Part shown: positions 46,101 to 57,400 of the stretch, in pieces | How the letters are laid out: each line of letters starts with the position of its first letter | Position numbering within the stretch: the first letter of the stretch is position 1 | Source: Cristatella mucedo | Taxonomy: Eukaryota > Bryozoa > Phylactolaemata > Cristatellidae | Direction: 5' to 3' | DNA length: 64,000 bases | NCBI GenBank assembly: GCA_009760855.2 | Contig: WPIO01000228.1 | Location: forward strand, 62,001 to 126,000 | Notes under the pieces: model-generated | What the model saw: the letters and a program-made list of their open reading frames with translations, nothing else | Told to the model about the DNA's origin: nothing | Databases searched by the model: none | Position numbers and translations under genes: made by a program

Positions 46101-46789
46101 CACTATTGCAGGGCTAGCCGTTTCTTTACCGGCAAGTCCCAGAGCAGGCTGTGGTGGGGAGTTGTTCCGAGGTTGCAGCATCTTCTCTAATGGGTGGGGG
46201 GATGTCACCCCACCATATTGGCGTCTGCTCAAGGGACAAGATATATCGTGAATATATAGCGATATATATATATATATATATATATTGTATTATTTATTTA
46301 TATTATATGTAAAGATATAATAGATATATAACGTGAAAGAAAACTTAATTCCTGTTCGTTTTTACTAGAAGTTTCTAGTAACCCAAGTCCGGCGCTGCAA
46401 CTTCCAGCTGTATGGCAGCATCACGATGGCGATGCTTCAGTAAGGAGATGCGGCTTTGAGTGAGCCGTTTCGTTGGGATTTAGCTCGTCCACTGCATAAC
46501 TATGGATGACTCTGCTTGGCTTTTCTTCTCTTCATTTCCGGGTCATTGTCGAGGCTGACATAGCCTCGGTAAAGCCCGCGGCTGCCCTGGCCGTAGTGAT
46601 GTCTGCTGACTGAGCGCTTTATCACACTTTGTAGATTATGTCGTCAACGATGCGGCCAGGATACTGCGTCTGCTGCACTTGCGTGAGCTGCGGGACCTGC
46701 AGACGCGCATTAACGAGGCTATCGTGGCTGTGCAGGCACTTGTGGCTGATCCTAAGACCGACCAGAGGCTTGGCAGAATAGGCCGATAA
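38756..46789 (+). CDS. RTRAF: RTRAF (C14orf166/hCLE) orthologue, complete, six exons
   Basis: RTRAF (CLE) is a small nuclear and cytoplasmic RNA-associated protein. In vertebrates it belongs to the tRNA-splicing RNA ligase complex and associates with RNA polymerase II. Exons: 38756-38816, 40414-40538, 42114-42321, 43723-43811, 45296-45428, 46635-46789. All introns are GT-AG with matching phases, and the CDS totals 771 nt, giving 256 aa against 244 in human. Motifs: MSRRKLKALGY at the N-terminus; YRSLVAWLEDQKVRQLKIEE; DRAGCLEWLLGLAIRLEYSD; AEFKAAVTSLQCLL; LLVQERLSKD; and the near-invariant C-terminus INEAIVAVQALVADPKTD ending LGRIGR. The start ATG has G at -3 and matches the family N-terminus. 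Extra length lies in Ala/Ser/Pro-rich stretches after NAEKYRS and after QERLSKD. The gene is convergent with the downstream kinase. Confidence 0.96.
40676..40835 (+). mobile_element. SPIN-like hAT MITE, 3' end degraded
   Basis: It opens with the terminal sequence CAGCGGTTCTCAACCTG after ATCTAGAG, a typical 8-bp hAT target. It continues CCCCTTTGGGG...ACGACCCTTTCACAGGGG, TCGCCTACGACCATTGG, AAAACAC and CACCACAACATGAGGAACTG-like sequence (CGCCACAACATGAGGAACTG), ending at TTAAAGGGT. These blocks match, from memory, the SPIN/OposCharlie non-autonomous hAT families. The 3' terminal repeat (GGTTGAGAACCACTG type) is not found. The copy lies in RTRAF intron 2, same strand. Confidence 0.82.
41135..41595 (-). 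mobile_element. LINE family A fragment, minus strand
   Basis: The 3' tail ATACACGTTTTAATATTACT faces low coordinates, followed upstream by a body resembling 57980-58190 (GGTACGATG..., GAAGGGACCTGAAA). It lies within RTRAF intron 2. Confidence 0.6.
42385..42645 (-). mobile_element. LINE family A 3' end, minus strand
   Basis: On the minus strand: CCACTTAATGC... side upstream, then CACGTGATCCGTCC, GCTGACACTGCGCATG, and a 3' stem GTGAAGTGCCTAGAAAGAGA...TCTGAGGATGCTATAAC with an (ATT)n tail at 42385. It lies in RTRAF intron 3, head to head with the next copy. Confidence 0.75.
42838..43110 (+). mobile_element. LINE family A 3' end with best-preserved hairpin and (ATT)n tail
   Basis: It runs from GTGGGTCCCTGTGATTCG and GTGCTGACACTGTGCATGC to the terminal hairpin AAAGCGCC...GGGCGCTTTAT and an (ATT)n tail at 43075-43110. 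It lies in RTRAF intron 3. Confidence 0.85.
44251..44272. repeat. (TG)n microsatellite
   Basis: About eleven TG units in RTRAF intron 4. Confidence 0.9.
44516..44610 (+). repeat. LINE/SINE-type 3' tail fragment
   Basis: GTAAAGTGCAAAGAAAGAGA...TTCTCCTAGGGTGCTATATA is followed by an ATT-rich tail, as in the family A and SINE D 3' ends. It lies in RTRAF intron 4. Confidence 0.6.
45184..45259 (+). repeat. 38-bp tandem duplication
   Basis: Two copies of a 38-bp unit starting GCGAAACCCTC and ending TGGTACTTGCAAGGA, differing at two positions. They lie just upstream of RTRAF exon 45296-45428. Confidence 0.92.
46257..46330. repeat. (TA)n-rich tract
   Basis: A TA dinucleotide run followed by AT-only sequence in the last RTRAF intron. 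Confidence 0.85.
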
Positions 46790-47861
46790 TGCCTCCTTGG
46801 ATGGACGATCGCCACTTCGAATGGATAGCTACCGTCTCAGACGCATGGCAGATCGGCAAGTCGTTGCACCTGTGAACCGATGTTCGCTGGAGGAATGGCG
46901 GTCGATACTTTCAAACAAAGTGCATTTGCTTTCCTCGTTGGGAGCTCGTGATTGATTAAATTCCAATGGTACAAGCCAAATAGATTGCCTCGGTTGTTCA
47001 TGACTTGATTGGAGCCGCACGGCCCATCCCGTGTATCGTGGTGTTTGCAGTTTATCACACTGCCTTTCATTAAGCCCACTGTGCTGCAGTAGTTTGCATC
47101 CTCACGTGGTCATGCGCAAAACACTGCAGCCTGACGAAGAATTGCTTCTGGATAGCGTGTATGTAGCAATGTCGCTGCTCTGCATTCGTGGAATAGTTTC
47201 AGTCACTTGTTTTTGCTCAAGGTTTGAATGAAGCTGTGATGAGCTACATTATGCCTACGTGTTAACTCTCCGTGGCCTACATTTGAATTTGGATCTGTCG
47301 CTGTACACCGGCAGCTTTAAATTGCACACGCTAGTATTAGCAGATGGTATCACCCGTGTGGTTGCACGGCTGCCCACGCTCGATGGCTAACCTGCAACTA
47401 ACAACTCAGTGAACTTAAAGCAGTTAATAAGGAGGACCGGCCTGCCTGCACGGCCAGCGATCCTAAAATCATTTTTGCCTATTCATTTGTCCTATTCCCT
47501 CGTCTTGCATAATCGATCTCGAGGTTAACAGCACGAGGTTAGCAACAACAGTCTTTCAATCGTAGCTGCTGAAAATGTAGGTGTAGCCACGTGGTGAGCT
47601 GCTATTATCCTCGCCGACGGTTACTGACAAGTGGGCTAACACTGGCCGAGCTTTGAGCATTGCCATTCCTATCTGGACGACACCAACAGGTTCTGTGTGA
47701 CGACCATGTTTCGACCTTGTAGTTTGGTTGCACAGCAGAGAGCCAGCCGATGCCCAACACCGACAGTTTATTCCCAGCACACGGAGCCCAAGAGCGCACG
47801 GCTTCTCTCAGCCCCTGCCCTCACACAACTGCCCTCCCCTGGTCGACTCCGATGACTCATC

Positions 47862-48060
47862 GACCACAACTGTGCACCGGCCGACCCTGATGGTGAATCC
47901 ACCATCTGGCCACCAGCTGGTCCATGCCACATCAAAGACGGACCACAGCAGTGCAATGGCCGACCCTGATGGTGAATCCACCATCTAGCCACCAGCTGGT
48001 TACCGGCCTGCGTCCATACCACATCACAGGCGGACCACAGCTGTGCACCGGCCCCTCTCG
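47862..48060. repeat. Minisatellite, about 80-92-bp unit
   Basis: Units start ACCACAACTGTGCACCGG (47862), ACCACAGCAGTGCAATGG (47942) and ACCACAGCTGTGCACCGG (48034). The shared core is CCACCATCT-GCCACCAGC. Confidence 0.85.
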
Positions 48061-48316
48061 GTGGTGCTTCTAACAGCTCACCAGTAGCTTATCCGAGGAG
48101 CCTGCATACGATACATACATGCGAACTACAGACCTTGCTTTCCTTTTCTGCGGAGCACTATAGAGATCACAGCCCTTGGGGTGCTCTGCTTTGCTACTCA
48201 AACACTCGTATCAAAAAGTCACTGTCCGATGCCGTCGTCGGATCTTTTCGATCTCACTTTCGGTCCAATTTCGTGCCGGCACCCAACTCCTCCCACAAGC
48301 TCCAGATGTTGTGCAC

Positions 48317-48352
48317 GCACCCTGGATCGTACAAGCACCCTGGATCGTACAA
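48317..48352. repeat. 18-bp tandem duplication
   Basis: GCACCCTGGATCGTACAA is repeated twice in direct succession. Confidence 0.93.
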
Positions 48353-48439
48353 GAACGAACTATGTTGGCTTGAACAGCCAACTACGCTTCAAAAAGAAGC
48401 TATGATACCTTGCTTGTCGTTACTGCTTTTCTTGCAGCA

Positions 48440-48515
48440 AGTTGTCAAGCGTCTGGATAGGGAGTTGGTTCTCTAGGGGCACTACATATCAGACTTACGG
48501 TTATTATTATTACTA
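48440..48515 (+). repeat. SINE/LINE-type 3' tail fragment, plus strand
   Basis: AAGCGTCTGGATAGGGAGTT...TCTCTAGGGGCACTACAT is followed by ATTATTATTACT, matching the shared 3' tail. Confidence 0.5.
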
Positions 48516-48519
48516 TCAT

Positions 48520-48690
48520 TATAAAATATATATACATTTCATTTGTAAAGCATCCTAGGAGAAATTAATCTCTATTCAGGCGCTTCACATATGCCATGTG
48601 GCTCGAGCTCACGACCTTAGTCATCAAATACAGTCACCTTGATCTTGGTTCGACGTGAGCACCTTAGCCACTGGGCCAAATCAGTGCGGA
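48520..48690 (-). repeat. SINE family D: tRNA-like head, LINE A tail
   Basis: On the minus strand the A box is TGGCCCAGTGGCTAAGG and the B-box-like element is GAGCTCGAGCC. The tail is GAAGCGCCTGAATAGAGA...TCCTAGGATGCTTTACAAAT. The tail matches the LINE A 3' stem-loop position by position. Confidence 0.75.
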
Positions 48691-49221
48691 TTCCTTCAGG
48701 TCCACCAGCACGAGTTGATCAAGGACCCACGTAGCTCACGGTTCCAAACTCACCTCGGTATACACTGCCAGTTTGCATCCAAACGAGCCAGGGACGGTCA
48801 CGTGCACGGTCACTTCGGTTAGGACAGGCTATACACGATGCTACTTTGAAAGACTGCACGAAACAGCAGTGCTGCTGCTATCGATAGATACTACAGAAAG
48901 AAGTTAAGGGTACAGGCCCGCCTGGAGCACGCGACAATAAAGGCAGACATGATTGCTGTCTCGGCACACTATTTTAATAGAAAACAATGTCGCGCTATAA
49001 AGGCAGCAGAGTAGCGGCTCCGTGTAGGCCGTACAAGCGGCCGTCGACGAGCCATGCTGCCTCCTGCTTGACGGCTGCAGGAGCACGCTTGATGGTGCAG
49101 CCAACATCCTGAGCTACGACCGGTGCGTTGCCACCGATGCTGTCTCACTTCCGGCGCGCCTTGAGACCCTTGAGGGACGGTGAAGTCTGCGTGCTCGCCG
49201 AGCTGACGAGCTTCGCTCGGT

Positions 49222-49809
49222 TTACCGACGGCATCGGATGACCTGCAAGCGCAACGGCACGAACACGCCACGATTGGCAACGACGGGAAGCCGAACTAAG
49301 GAAAACGAATCGCCGAGTATGCCGTGCGAGGCTCGCTGTGCGACTCGCCCGCTCTGGCTTTGGCTAATCAGCGCAGGCAGGAAGGACTCACCGTTCGCCG
49401 ACGCCGAGCTGCCCGATGTTACCAGCGGAGCCGGACTGCGGCCCTTGGCTGCCGGACTGCGGCCCTTGGCTGCCGGACTGCGGCCCTTGGCCTGGACCGG
49501 ACGGGCGGTGACAGGCAAACTGCTGCCACCGCTGACCTCCATGCGGGCATCGCCGACGGGCACCGACTTGAGCGCTGTCGAGCCGACGGCTTTCCTCGGT
49601 CTCTTGACTGCCAGGCCGTCGGAGCTAACAGTGCCCGACGAAGACTCGGCAGCCGATAAAGAGGCCGCTGCCACCTCTGCCCTTGCGGCGCCACTCTTCG
49701 ACGAGGCCCTCGGCTTTGCCCTTCCGCTGCTGGTGGCGGCTGCTCCGGGGCTCGATGCACCGGCGGCAAATGTTCGCTTCCTTCCCGTCTTGCTGGCACT
49801 TTTCACCGG
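49222..49809 (-). CDS. Terminal exon of the VRK gene: long basic Ser/Ala/Pro-rich tail
   Basis: A 195-codon terminal exon is joined in phase 0 through acceptor GTTTGTAG to the kinase-domain exon ending LVFSETQ. It opens PVKSASKTGRKRTF and contains KRPRKAVGS, both plausible nuclear localisation signals. It is rich in Ala, Ser, Lys, Arg and Pro and ends RLQVIRCRR before TAA at 49222-49224. A 21-bp tandem repeat at 49430-49494 encodes three copies of KGRSPAA-type heptads with S-P sites. Human VRK1 has a basic tail of only about 50-60 residues, so this tail is long. The exon assignment is inferred from the phase, the open frame and the acceptor; transcript data are lacking. Confidence 0.75.
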   Translation of the reverse strand, partial: PVKSASKTGRKRTFAAGASSPGAAATSSGRAKPRASSKSGAARAEVAAASLSAAESSSGTVSSDGLAVKRPRKAVGSTALKSVPVGDARMEVSGGSSLPVTARPVQAKGRSPAAKGRSPAAKGRSPAPLVTSGSSASANGESFLPALISQSQSGRVAQRASHGILGDSFSLVRLPVVANRGVFVPLRLQVIRCRR

Positions 49810-52800
49810 CTACAAACGAATAGGCCAAGCACGGCCGGCACGTACAGGTCCGGCTCGGACTAGGAGAAGCAGTAGCACCGACCCGACCTCGCGCCGGCAG
49901 TAGCAGCGAGCCGGTTCGGTAGCAGCAAGGTGCTACACACGAGCGCACGTGCACACCAGATCGAGCAACGATCCGGTCCGGTTCAGGTGTGTTGCTCATA
50001 ATTTACGGCCAGACATTCAATCGCTAACGAGCCCACGCGAGGAGCTGACGTCAAGACTGCTAGCTTGCCCCCCTTCCGTTCGAGCACCCGTTAAAGCATC
50101 GAGATAGCATAGACTGGAGTCGAGTTGCCATCACAGCTTTACTCAGCAAAATCATAAGCTACTAGTTAAAATACTTATATATTTCAACTTCGTCTTCTCT
50201 TATGAAAAAGAAAACTTTTTTCTGTGGATGCAACATGGAAAAAAGAGGGAGCGACAGGATTTCTCCACTGCTAGTCAGAGTGCTCCAGCGATTCGAAAGC
50301 GGACAGCAGCACACCAACACAGCATACCAAGTTTTAAAAAAACGATAACTACAGAATGCATTACATCTGAGGCAAATCCAACCCATACACCTGGTCACTA
50401 GTATCATTGGCCCAAGCATGTAAATATGTTAAAGAGCATAAGAGCTCAAAAAGCACAACACAGATGCAACACAACAGTTAATCCAAGTCTGGCTACAGTG
50501 GCTAAGGCACAATCATTTGCATCGATGCAAGAAGTGTGTTACACACATGCGCACAAAACACACTCATATGCATCATTGCCTTTGCTCAAAAAGGAAATTT
50601 CAACCTTTTTTAATGCAATTACAATCAGGCCGTGATACCTGAGTTTCTGAGAAAACCAGTGTAGTATCGTAGTTTTGTTTCAGTCCACGTCTAAGAATAT
50701 CCCTTAAGAGATCGTATTCTGGTGCTTCCTTGTAGTCTAACTGGGTCACATAGTTGAAATACTCGAAGAACAGGTCTACGAAACGACAGTAGCACCAATG
50801 CCTGCTTATGACTACAGTCTCAGCCAGCAGTGGCACACAGACTGCTCAGCGGCACGATGAACATCGTGGCATGCTGAGTCTCTAGCCAGGCATAGGAAAG
50901 CCAAGCACAACACCGCAATGGTGGCCGCCTCTGCCATGCACAGCCCATAAACGCCCGGAGTCTCTCGATAAGCAGACAAAAAGAAAGGAACAATGTAGGC
51001 CCTGTCAAATCTCGCCAAGACTGATTTTGCACATCTGACGTACATTGCAGCAGAGCACGTCAAGAGCCAGAGCAAACAAGTGCGGAAAAACGGCAGCAGC
51101 ATCCTTAATGTAGTAGACAAGCGCAAGTAAGCCTGTGCCATACAACAGCGATGCTAGCTAAATAAAGAGTAGCTGACAGCCGACGATACGGTACACTTTT
51201 CTATGGGTATGTGTGCTTGAGCTAGTCAGTGCTACGGAAGCCACACAGTTGTACATCAGTCAAGCTGCTCTCTGGTATCTCACTTTGAGTGGCAGAGAGA
51301 GCACAGCACTCCCCAGTGCAAGCCCTGGTGCAGACCTGACATCGTGATGCTGGTGCGCTACCCTTAACAACCACATGTAACATTCAGCCAGGCGTACACG
51401 GTAACAAAGGGCAAACAAGATAACCATTTGCTATGACTCTTAAAAGAGTACAAAGACAATGATAAGAAAGTACAGTGATTCGCATAAAAAATTATAGGAA
51501 TCCTTTGCATCACTATGCTTCCCGTACATGTGCATCCAGTGCTCAACGAATGACGGCTTTGAGAAGGAAGCAGACTTCGCAAGCATCTCAACAAAGCGTT
51601 TTTGGGAGATCAGAGCCATCTTTATAAAAAAATATATTGCTCAATTTGGTCAATCCCGACCTCTGATAGCCTAGTACACCACGTGGTGATTGATAGTCAA
51701 CTTGATTTAGATACGGATGGCTCAAATCATAAAATACAAAAGCTATTTTGAAATTAAATTTAATAACGTGTATTCCCAAAGGATTATATAGTTTTGACCA
51801 TGAACTGCATTCGAAAGCTGCTCATGGATGCCATCTCACTATTGCCGATCGGCTGCCTCTGACTTTGATAATACTGATATTGGAGGACCAACCTCTCAAT
51901 AACTAGGGCTATACATCACCAGCTAGAAACTGTCTGATTCTCAGGAGTCACAACGATGCAAGTTCTCCCCAGAATGTGATAACGAATCTCGTCGGGTTAC
52001 TTCTAGCGATACCAATCAAAGATGAGATCGCCAGCCGCTCAGAGAGTGCTTGAAACTTATGTCACCTCTGATCACAGCCCGAGTTTCAATAAGTGCACTA
52101 AAAAGAAAAGCAATCCTGCTCTGCTCAAACTTGCATCAGCATTGCTTATTCTGTCCATTTAATATTTTCATACCGATGCACTGCCTACAGTTCGAACAAC
52201 TGTAAACGTTTGACTAATCCTTAGTACATCAATTACCATTCGCTCAGTCATAGCCAAAGCTCTCAGACCCCTAGAACTAGCGCTCAACCAGGCGACCAAT
52301 TAGCGTACAGTTGCTCCCACATCTCGCTAAGACCCCTATGCTAGCTTCTGGGGCGCTACACAATCATTAACTATTCCAACTCTCACCTTCACATCACTAC
52401 ATAGCAGCTGCTTAAACGCTTCGGGTTTAAGATCACATCTGCAAGTTGAAAGAATTTTGCCTAGAGCAAAAAAGTAATTGCCATTTAGGAGATAACATTT
52501 AGTATCCATCTTCTGCGACGCCATTCAGACGACGGTATTAACTGTGTAGAAATGTCAGCCCTCTTCATATGGACAAGGCTCGCTTGCTGACAGAGTAGCA
52601 GGTTCGCAACGCTTGGCAAGACTCGCAGAGAGATGCGAGTTTCGTGAACGAGACCATTAAAACGGACGGACGAAACATTAGTATTCAGTTCTGTATTTAA
52701 AAAAAGAACAAGTGATAAAGAATCTACAGCTGCAATGGCTAAGCTGCCAGCTTGAGCTACGCAAGATACCATACCTGATGGGTCACTAATTTTGCAAGCA

Positions 52801-54348
52801 CTGATAAGTGAACGGACATCGTTCATGTACCTAAAACGGTGTGTGCAATGTAATACTGCAGGCTCACTTCAAGTAAACATCGTCTGCTCATGTCACACAT
52901 AACGGCAAGCATACACATGCGACCGGCTGCTAAGAGCTTGTTGGCCCAGCCACCCAACAAAGCCACAACCAGCCAGTCACCGAAAAGCTTCGGCCGGACG
53001 ACCGACCAGCAAAATACGAATGGCATGCAGAAGCGACCTACCTGATTTTCATGTCTCGCACGGCGTCTTTATCGGCGATGAATCTTAACCAAGGAAGCGT
53101 GCCGGAGTACCACTGAAGCAGGCAGTAGCCCAGGATCTCGATGTCACCTCTGCGAGACGGTTCTGAAGAGGAAATGTCGTGCAAGCGTGCTCACAGTGAG
53201 TCCAGTAAAGGCTACTGGCACACGAGCCACAATCAACTGCTGGCTTCTTGAGCAACGGCGCAGACAGCACGACGATTTCACACTGCCGATTACTTTACGA
53301 CAGCAAAGGACGATTTCCCCTCCACCAGCTCGGCTATACGACCTAACTGAGTGTACGAGAGTAAACAAACAATGCTGACATACAAGGTATGCTGAGTGAG
53401 CTGTCGAACAATCTAGAGCGGTGTGTGGGGGACAAGTTCGAGCGATCGAGTTACGATGAAGAAGAGCACTTCAAAAAACGTGTCTGAGATGAACTGACAT
53501 CAGCTTCGCGAGAGAGATAGTGGGAAGATTATCCGTGAAGCAGCTGTTCCTACAGAGCTATTTGGAGGGACCCACTACGCAGCTCCTCGGGGGGGGGGGA
53601 GGCCCCCAAGGAGCCACATAAAGTACTGACAGCTCCGATAGCAAAATAATAATAGTACCTAATATCTAATACCTCGTGCCACACCAACAAGAGCACCTAA
53701 TAGCAATGCACAACCACTCAGACTCATAGCAGCTGTTGCCCCGAGGTAGGATAAATCTTTTCACAAGACAAGCACAGGTATTCTTCGGCGTAGAGTCAAT
53801 GGAACGCTTACGTAACCGCTATATGAATGAGGTGAGATACCGAATACCAGCAAGGCATTCCAACGAGAGCATATTTCTTATCAAGCTCCTACTAGCTCGA
53901 AGTAATTCGCTGGCACTAGCCTGTATGCAGCTGTACGTCACCAGGCCAGTATCGCTAACACTGACGAAGGCAAAACATGGGATTGAAATCATGGCCGACA
54001 TTAGCTTTGCTGGCAGCAATGGGTAGGAGTAGCCGTTCCACTTACTCACTCCTTTGTGGGCGTCCCTACTTGTGAAGTCAACAGTCCCGTCATGCGCTTT
54101 CCTAGGGTCTTCTTTGTATTCGTGGTGAGAAGTGTCCAACTGAAACTTGCTTGCCAAGCCATAATCAACCAGATACACATGCTGCGGGATTGGCTGCCCA
54201 TCAACAAGCAAGATATTGGAGGCCTTAATGTCGGCGTGGACATAGCCGTTACTATGAATGTACTCCAAGGCATCCAGCTACAACGAAGCACGGTATTATT
54301 TCATTCAAAATCCGTTATTTATACATCAGTTCACACATTCATGAGCAC

Positions 54349-54436
<88 letters not shown>

Positions 54437-57400
54437 CACACACATACATATACATATTCATTTGCATAGTGCCCCAAGAGAACTTGACCTCTATTCGGGT
54501 GCTTCACATATGACACACGATCTTGATCATCAAATACATTCACTTTGACCTTGGTCGAGACAAATGCCTTAACCACTGGGCTAAACAAGCGCAAATGCTG
54601 TGGAGAGTCAGGCAAAAGCAAACAGTAACACAGAGGCTGGCAAGTCAAACGAGCCTAGCAAGTGGTCATGCTTAAAACTAGCATTTGTTGATACTTAAAC
54701 TCCAAAAAAAGTAAGTAAGCACTATTAATAGTCATGCGACTGTGCAAATATTTTGGATTTACCGAGGTTCTTTATGTTGACAGGATCATGGATTGCACAC
54801 TTTAGCTGACACACACAACTTAGTGCATATATAATTATGGCAAACTAGAACAATCGAATCCCTCCTGTACACATACCGACATCAGATGATTTTCTAAGCA
54901 GCATATAGTGAGTTGGTTCCTACAGGGACTTGGTGATGTTCACTGTCTCTCAAGAAATGTACAGGATCAAAATGCCTCAGGCAAGCATTTCCTACTAGGT
55001 CTGATGCTACAGATATTGCAAGCAAGGCCTTCCAGTCAGTGTTTACTCTATAATGTATGCAAATTTATTTCGGTGATTTATTTTGGGGATTTATTTCGGT
55101 GATTCGGGGATTTCGGCTTGTGTCACCAATTCAGGACCTTACGTTCCGGGTTTAAATTATATGTGTGGTAGGATATTTTGCTGGATCGGTATTTGACAGC
55201 TACCATTAACAAGCTGGTGCACAACATCCACGTGGCACTAAAGAGGAGAGACAGCAATCTGAAGAACGACCCAAAAAATCTCACCACCAAACTGCACGAT
55301 CGGCAAAATGCATAAACAACGCGACTAAAACAAGAAAAATGAGTTTGTCCATGTAGTTCAAGAACTGCAGCACAATCTCTACCTGCAGTGTTGGCACTCC
55401 TTAACTAGCCAAGAATTTCAATCAACAGCCAGCATTACTTTCCAGGTGATAAGACAATCAAGCCGTACTAAGCAACCCAGTCGTTTGTAAGCTAGGAAGC
55501 TAGATGTGGCTCTAATGAAGGTAGCTAAACTCAGTCAGAAACCAAAAGGACATTAAACCTTGTTATGAAACCACTAAATAAATAGCCCCTCTAAAGGCAT
55601 GGAAATTATGCTTCAGATGTCATTCTTCTAGCAAATGGACAGCCATTTCCTACCGAAGAATGCATTAGCTTGAAAGCTGCTTGCTAAGCATTTACACTAC
55701 ATAGTGCATGCTAATGTTACTGTTTTCCTTGAGTTTGCTGTCTATGTGCTCGTAGGAGGAGAGAAGCTCGCTTCGGTTGTTTATGGACACATTTTCCAAA
55801 AAAAGAGTAAGGCATGTATTTTGTGTGCAGCAAAGCAGTCAGGCAAAGGGCTGATCCAACGGCATGTCGAGCAAGTGGTCAGACGGAGTGTGAGTGTGTC
55901 TAGTTCAGCCCGGAACCGACAGAGTCCGGAACAGAATAACGGCACATTCGTGTACCACTGCCGGCTGCTTCTTAGAAACGTGTGCTATGCATGAATCACA
56001 ACGCAGCAACCAAAATAACTATGGATCAACCAACGGCTCTTGGTTAGCTTCACTCTGCAGCACCAGGATTCGTCTATGTGGAGCCAAAATCCACAAATTT
56101 CACTTCTATGTAGATGCAACTCAGCTTTACATTTGCTTTGATCCCTCTCAGCCCTCAAGCATGTCGAATTCTCTCAAATACCTTGCTGCATGTATTGATG
56201 ACACCAGCACGTGGATGGCAGCAAACTTTGTCAAATTGAATAATGCGTAATGAATGCTATTACCAAATTGATAGTTCCTTTGGAGACTGTGGCTTTAGTT
56301 CTCATGCTCACAAAACCTGGAACTCACTTCCGACTTTTGCCAGGACATCACCTGACCTGACCACATTTAAAACGAAGCTACAAACGCATCTATTTATCAC
56401 AGCATTTAATGGGTCCACGTGATTTGTCCTGTGTGTGGATATGGGAGCTCTTCGTATGCATTCTGCCACTAACCATATTTGCATGTCGACCTTGTGCATG
56501 TCACCTCTAAACATGTTATGCTTGTTCTCATTGAAAAGAAGAGATCAAGTTCTATGAGAACTTTATACAAATATATTATTATTATATCATATAGCGGAAA
56601 GCAATATGTTTAGCCTGTGCTCATCCCGTGTGCCTGAATAACTAATCTCGGTGTTACGGTCTTCGAGTCTTAAAAATGCATAGTTCTACTGACGATCCCA
56701 TTTTGGCTTATGCTTGCCAGTGCTGCCATTGCTCTGCTAGCTGGGTTGTGATATATGAGGATTGCTGGTAACTGAGTCACTGACCGATCACACTGCTGAA
56801 GCAAACACTCTCCATACATGTGCACGTTTTGCGGCTGTGGCTAATATAGATTTAGATAGTAACTTATAGTGCAAGAGCATAACCATTATGTAGTGGCAGC
56901 TAGAGCTCTTATCAGTTATATAAAACCTACAATACAAGCATTGGACACCATGGGAAATGCATTGTGGGTACTGACTGCTTACATTTGTTCTGTGCTCATT
57001 GGCTACTATTGGTCGGCTGCGCATGCTTCATCGTGCGCTCATGGAACACACGAACAAACAGACAAAAAGAAAAAAGGTAAACAAAAAGGTACACATAAAT
57101 GTTCAGCAACCCCCACATACACACTGACAAAACACCAAAGTTACTAGGAGAACTGGCTGGAGTGGGTACATGTATAGCCAACAAGATGTTTCAGTACAAG
57201 TGATAAAAGCAGTACAACCACCAGCAGGTTAAGCTCAACAGCTAAAGCATCCATCAGAGAAACCACAAAGTTCAAAAAAGCTCTAACCAGCCTTCAGTCT
57301 TACACTTATAACTTATAACAAGTGATCACATGCAGGTCGTTAGAAGAAATGGGGCCAGTGGGCACGCAAGAAAACTCAGACCTACCATCTGCAATCCCAG

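Larger units (their letters stand above)
46790..49221. other. Spacer between the convergent RTRAF and VRK genes
   Basis: It contains the two 3' UTRs, an 80-92-bp minisatellite at 47862-48060, an 18-bp duplication at 48317-48352 and a SINE at 48520. No further conserved gene was seen. The only plain plus-strand AATAAA found is at 48936, far from the RTRAF stop. Confidence 0.6.

Noticed and set aside
47862-48060. Regular repeats suggestive of a CRISPR array
   Set aside because: Only three units with diverging spacing, no constant repeat with unique spacers, and a eukaryotic context.
49238-49903. 221-codon plus-strand open frame
   Set aside because: It is the antisense shadow of the VRK terminal exon. 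The minus frame has a phase-matched acceptor and a basic tail typical of VRKs; the plus frame has no motif.
51364-51594. Candidate VRK exon with sequence near EMLAKSASF
   Set aside because: It resembled the missing VRK segment loosely, but the splice phases failed. Exon 52775-52830 fits both phases and the family sequence.
53819-54046. Continuation of the kinase open frame past GVS-KWNGYS
   Set aside because: It reads through the donor GTAAGT after 54046. Splicing to 53162 restores the VRK sequence KPSRRGD exactly, so the read-through is intron.
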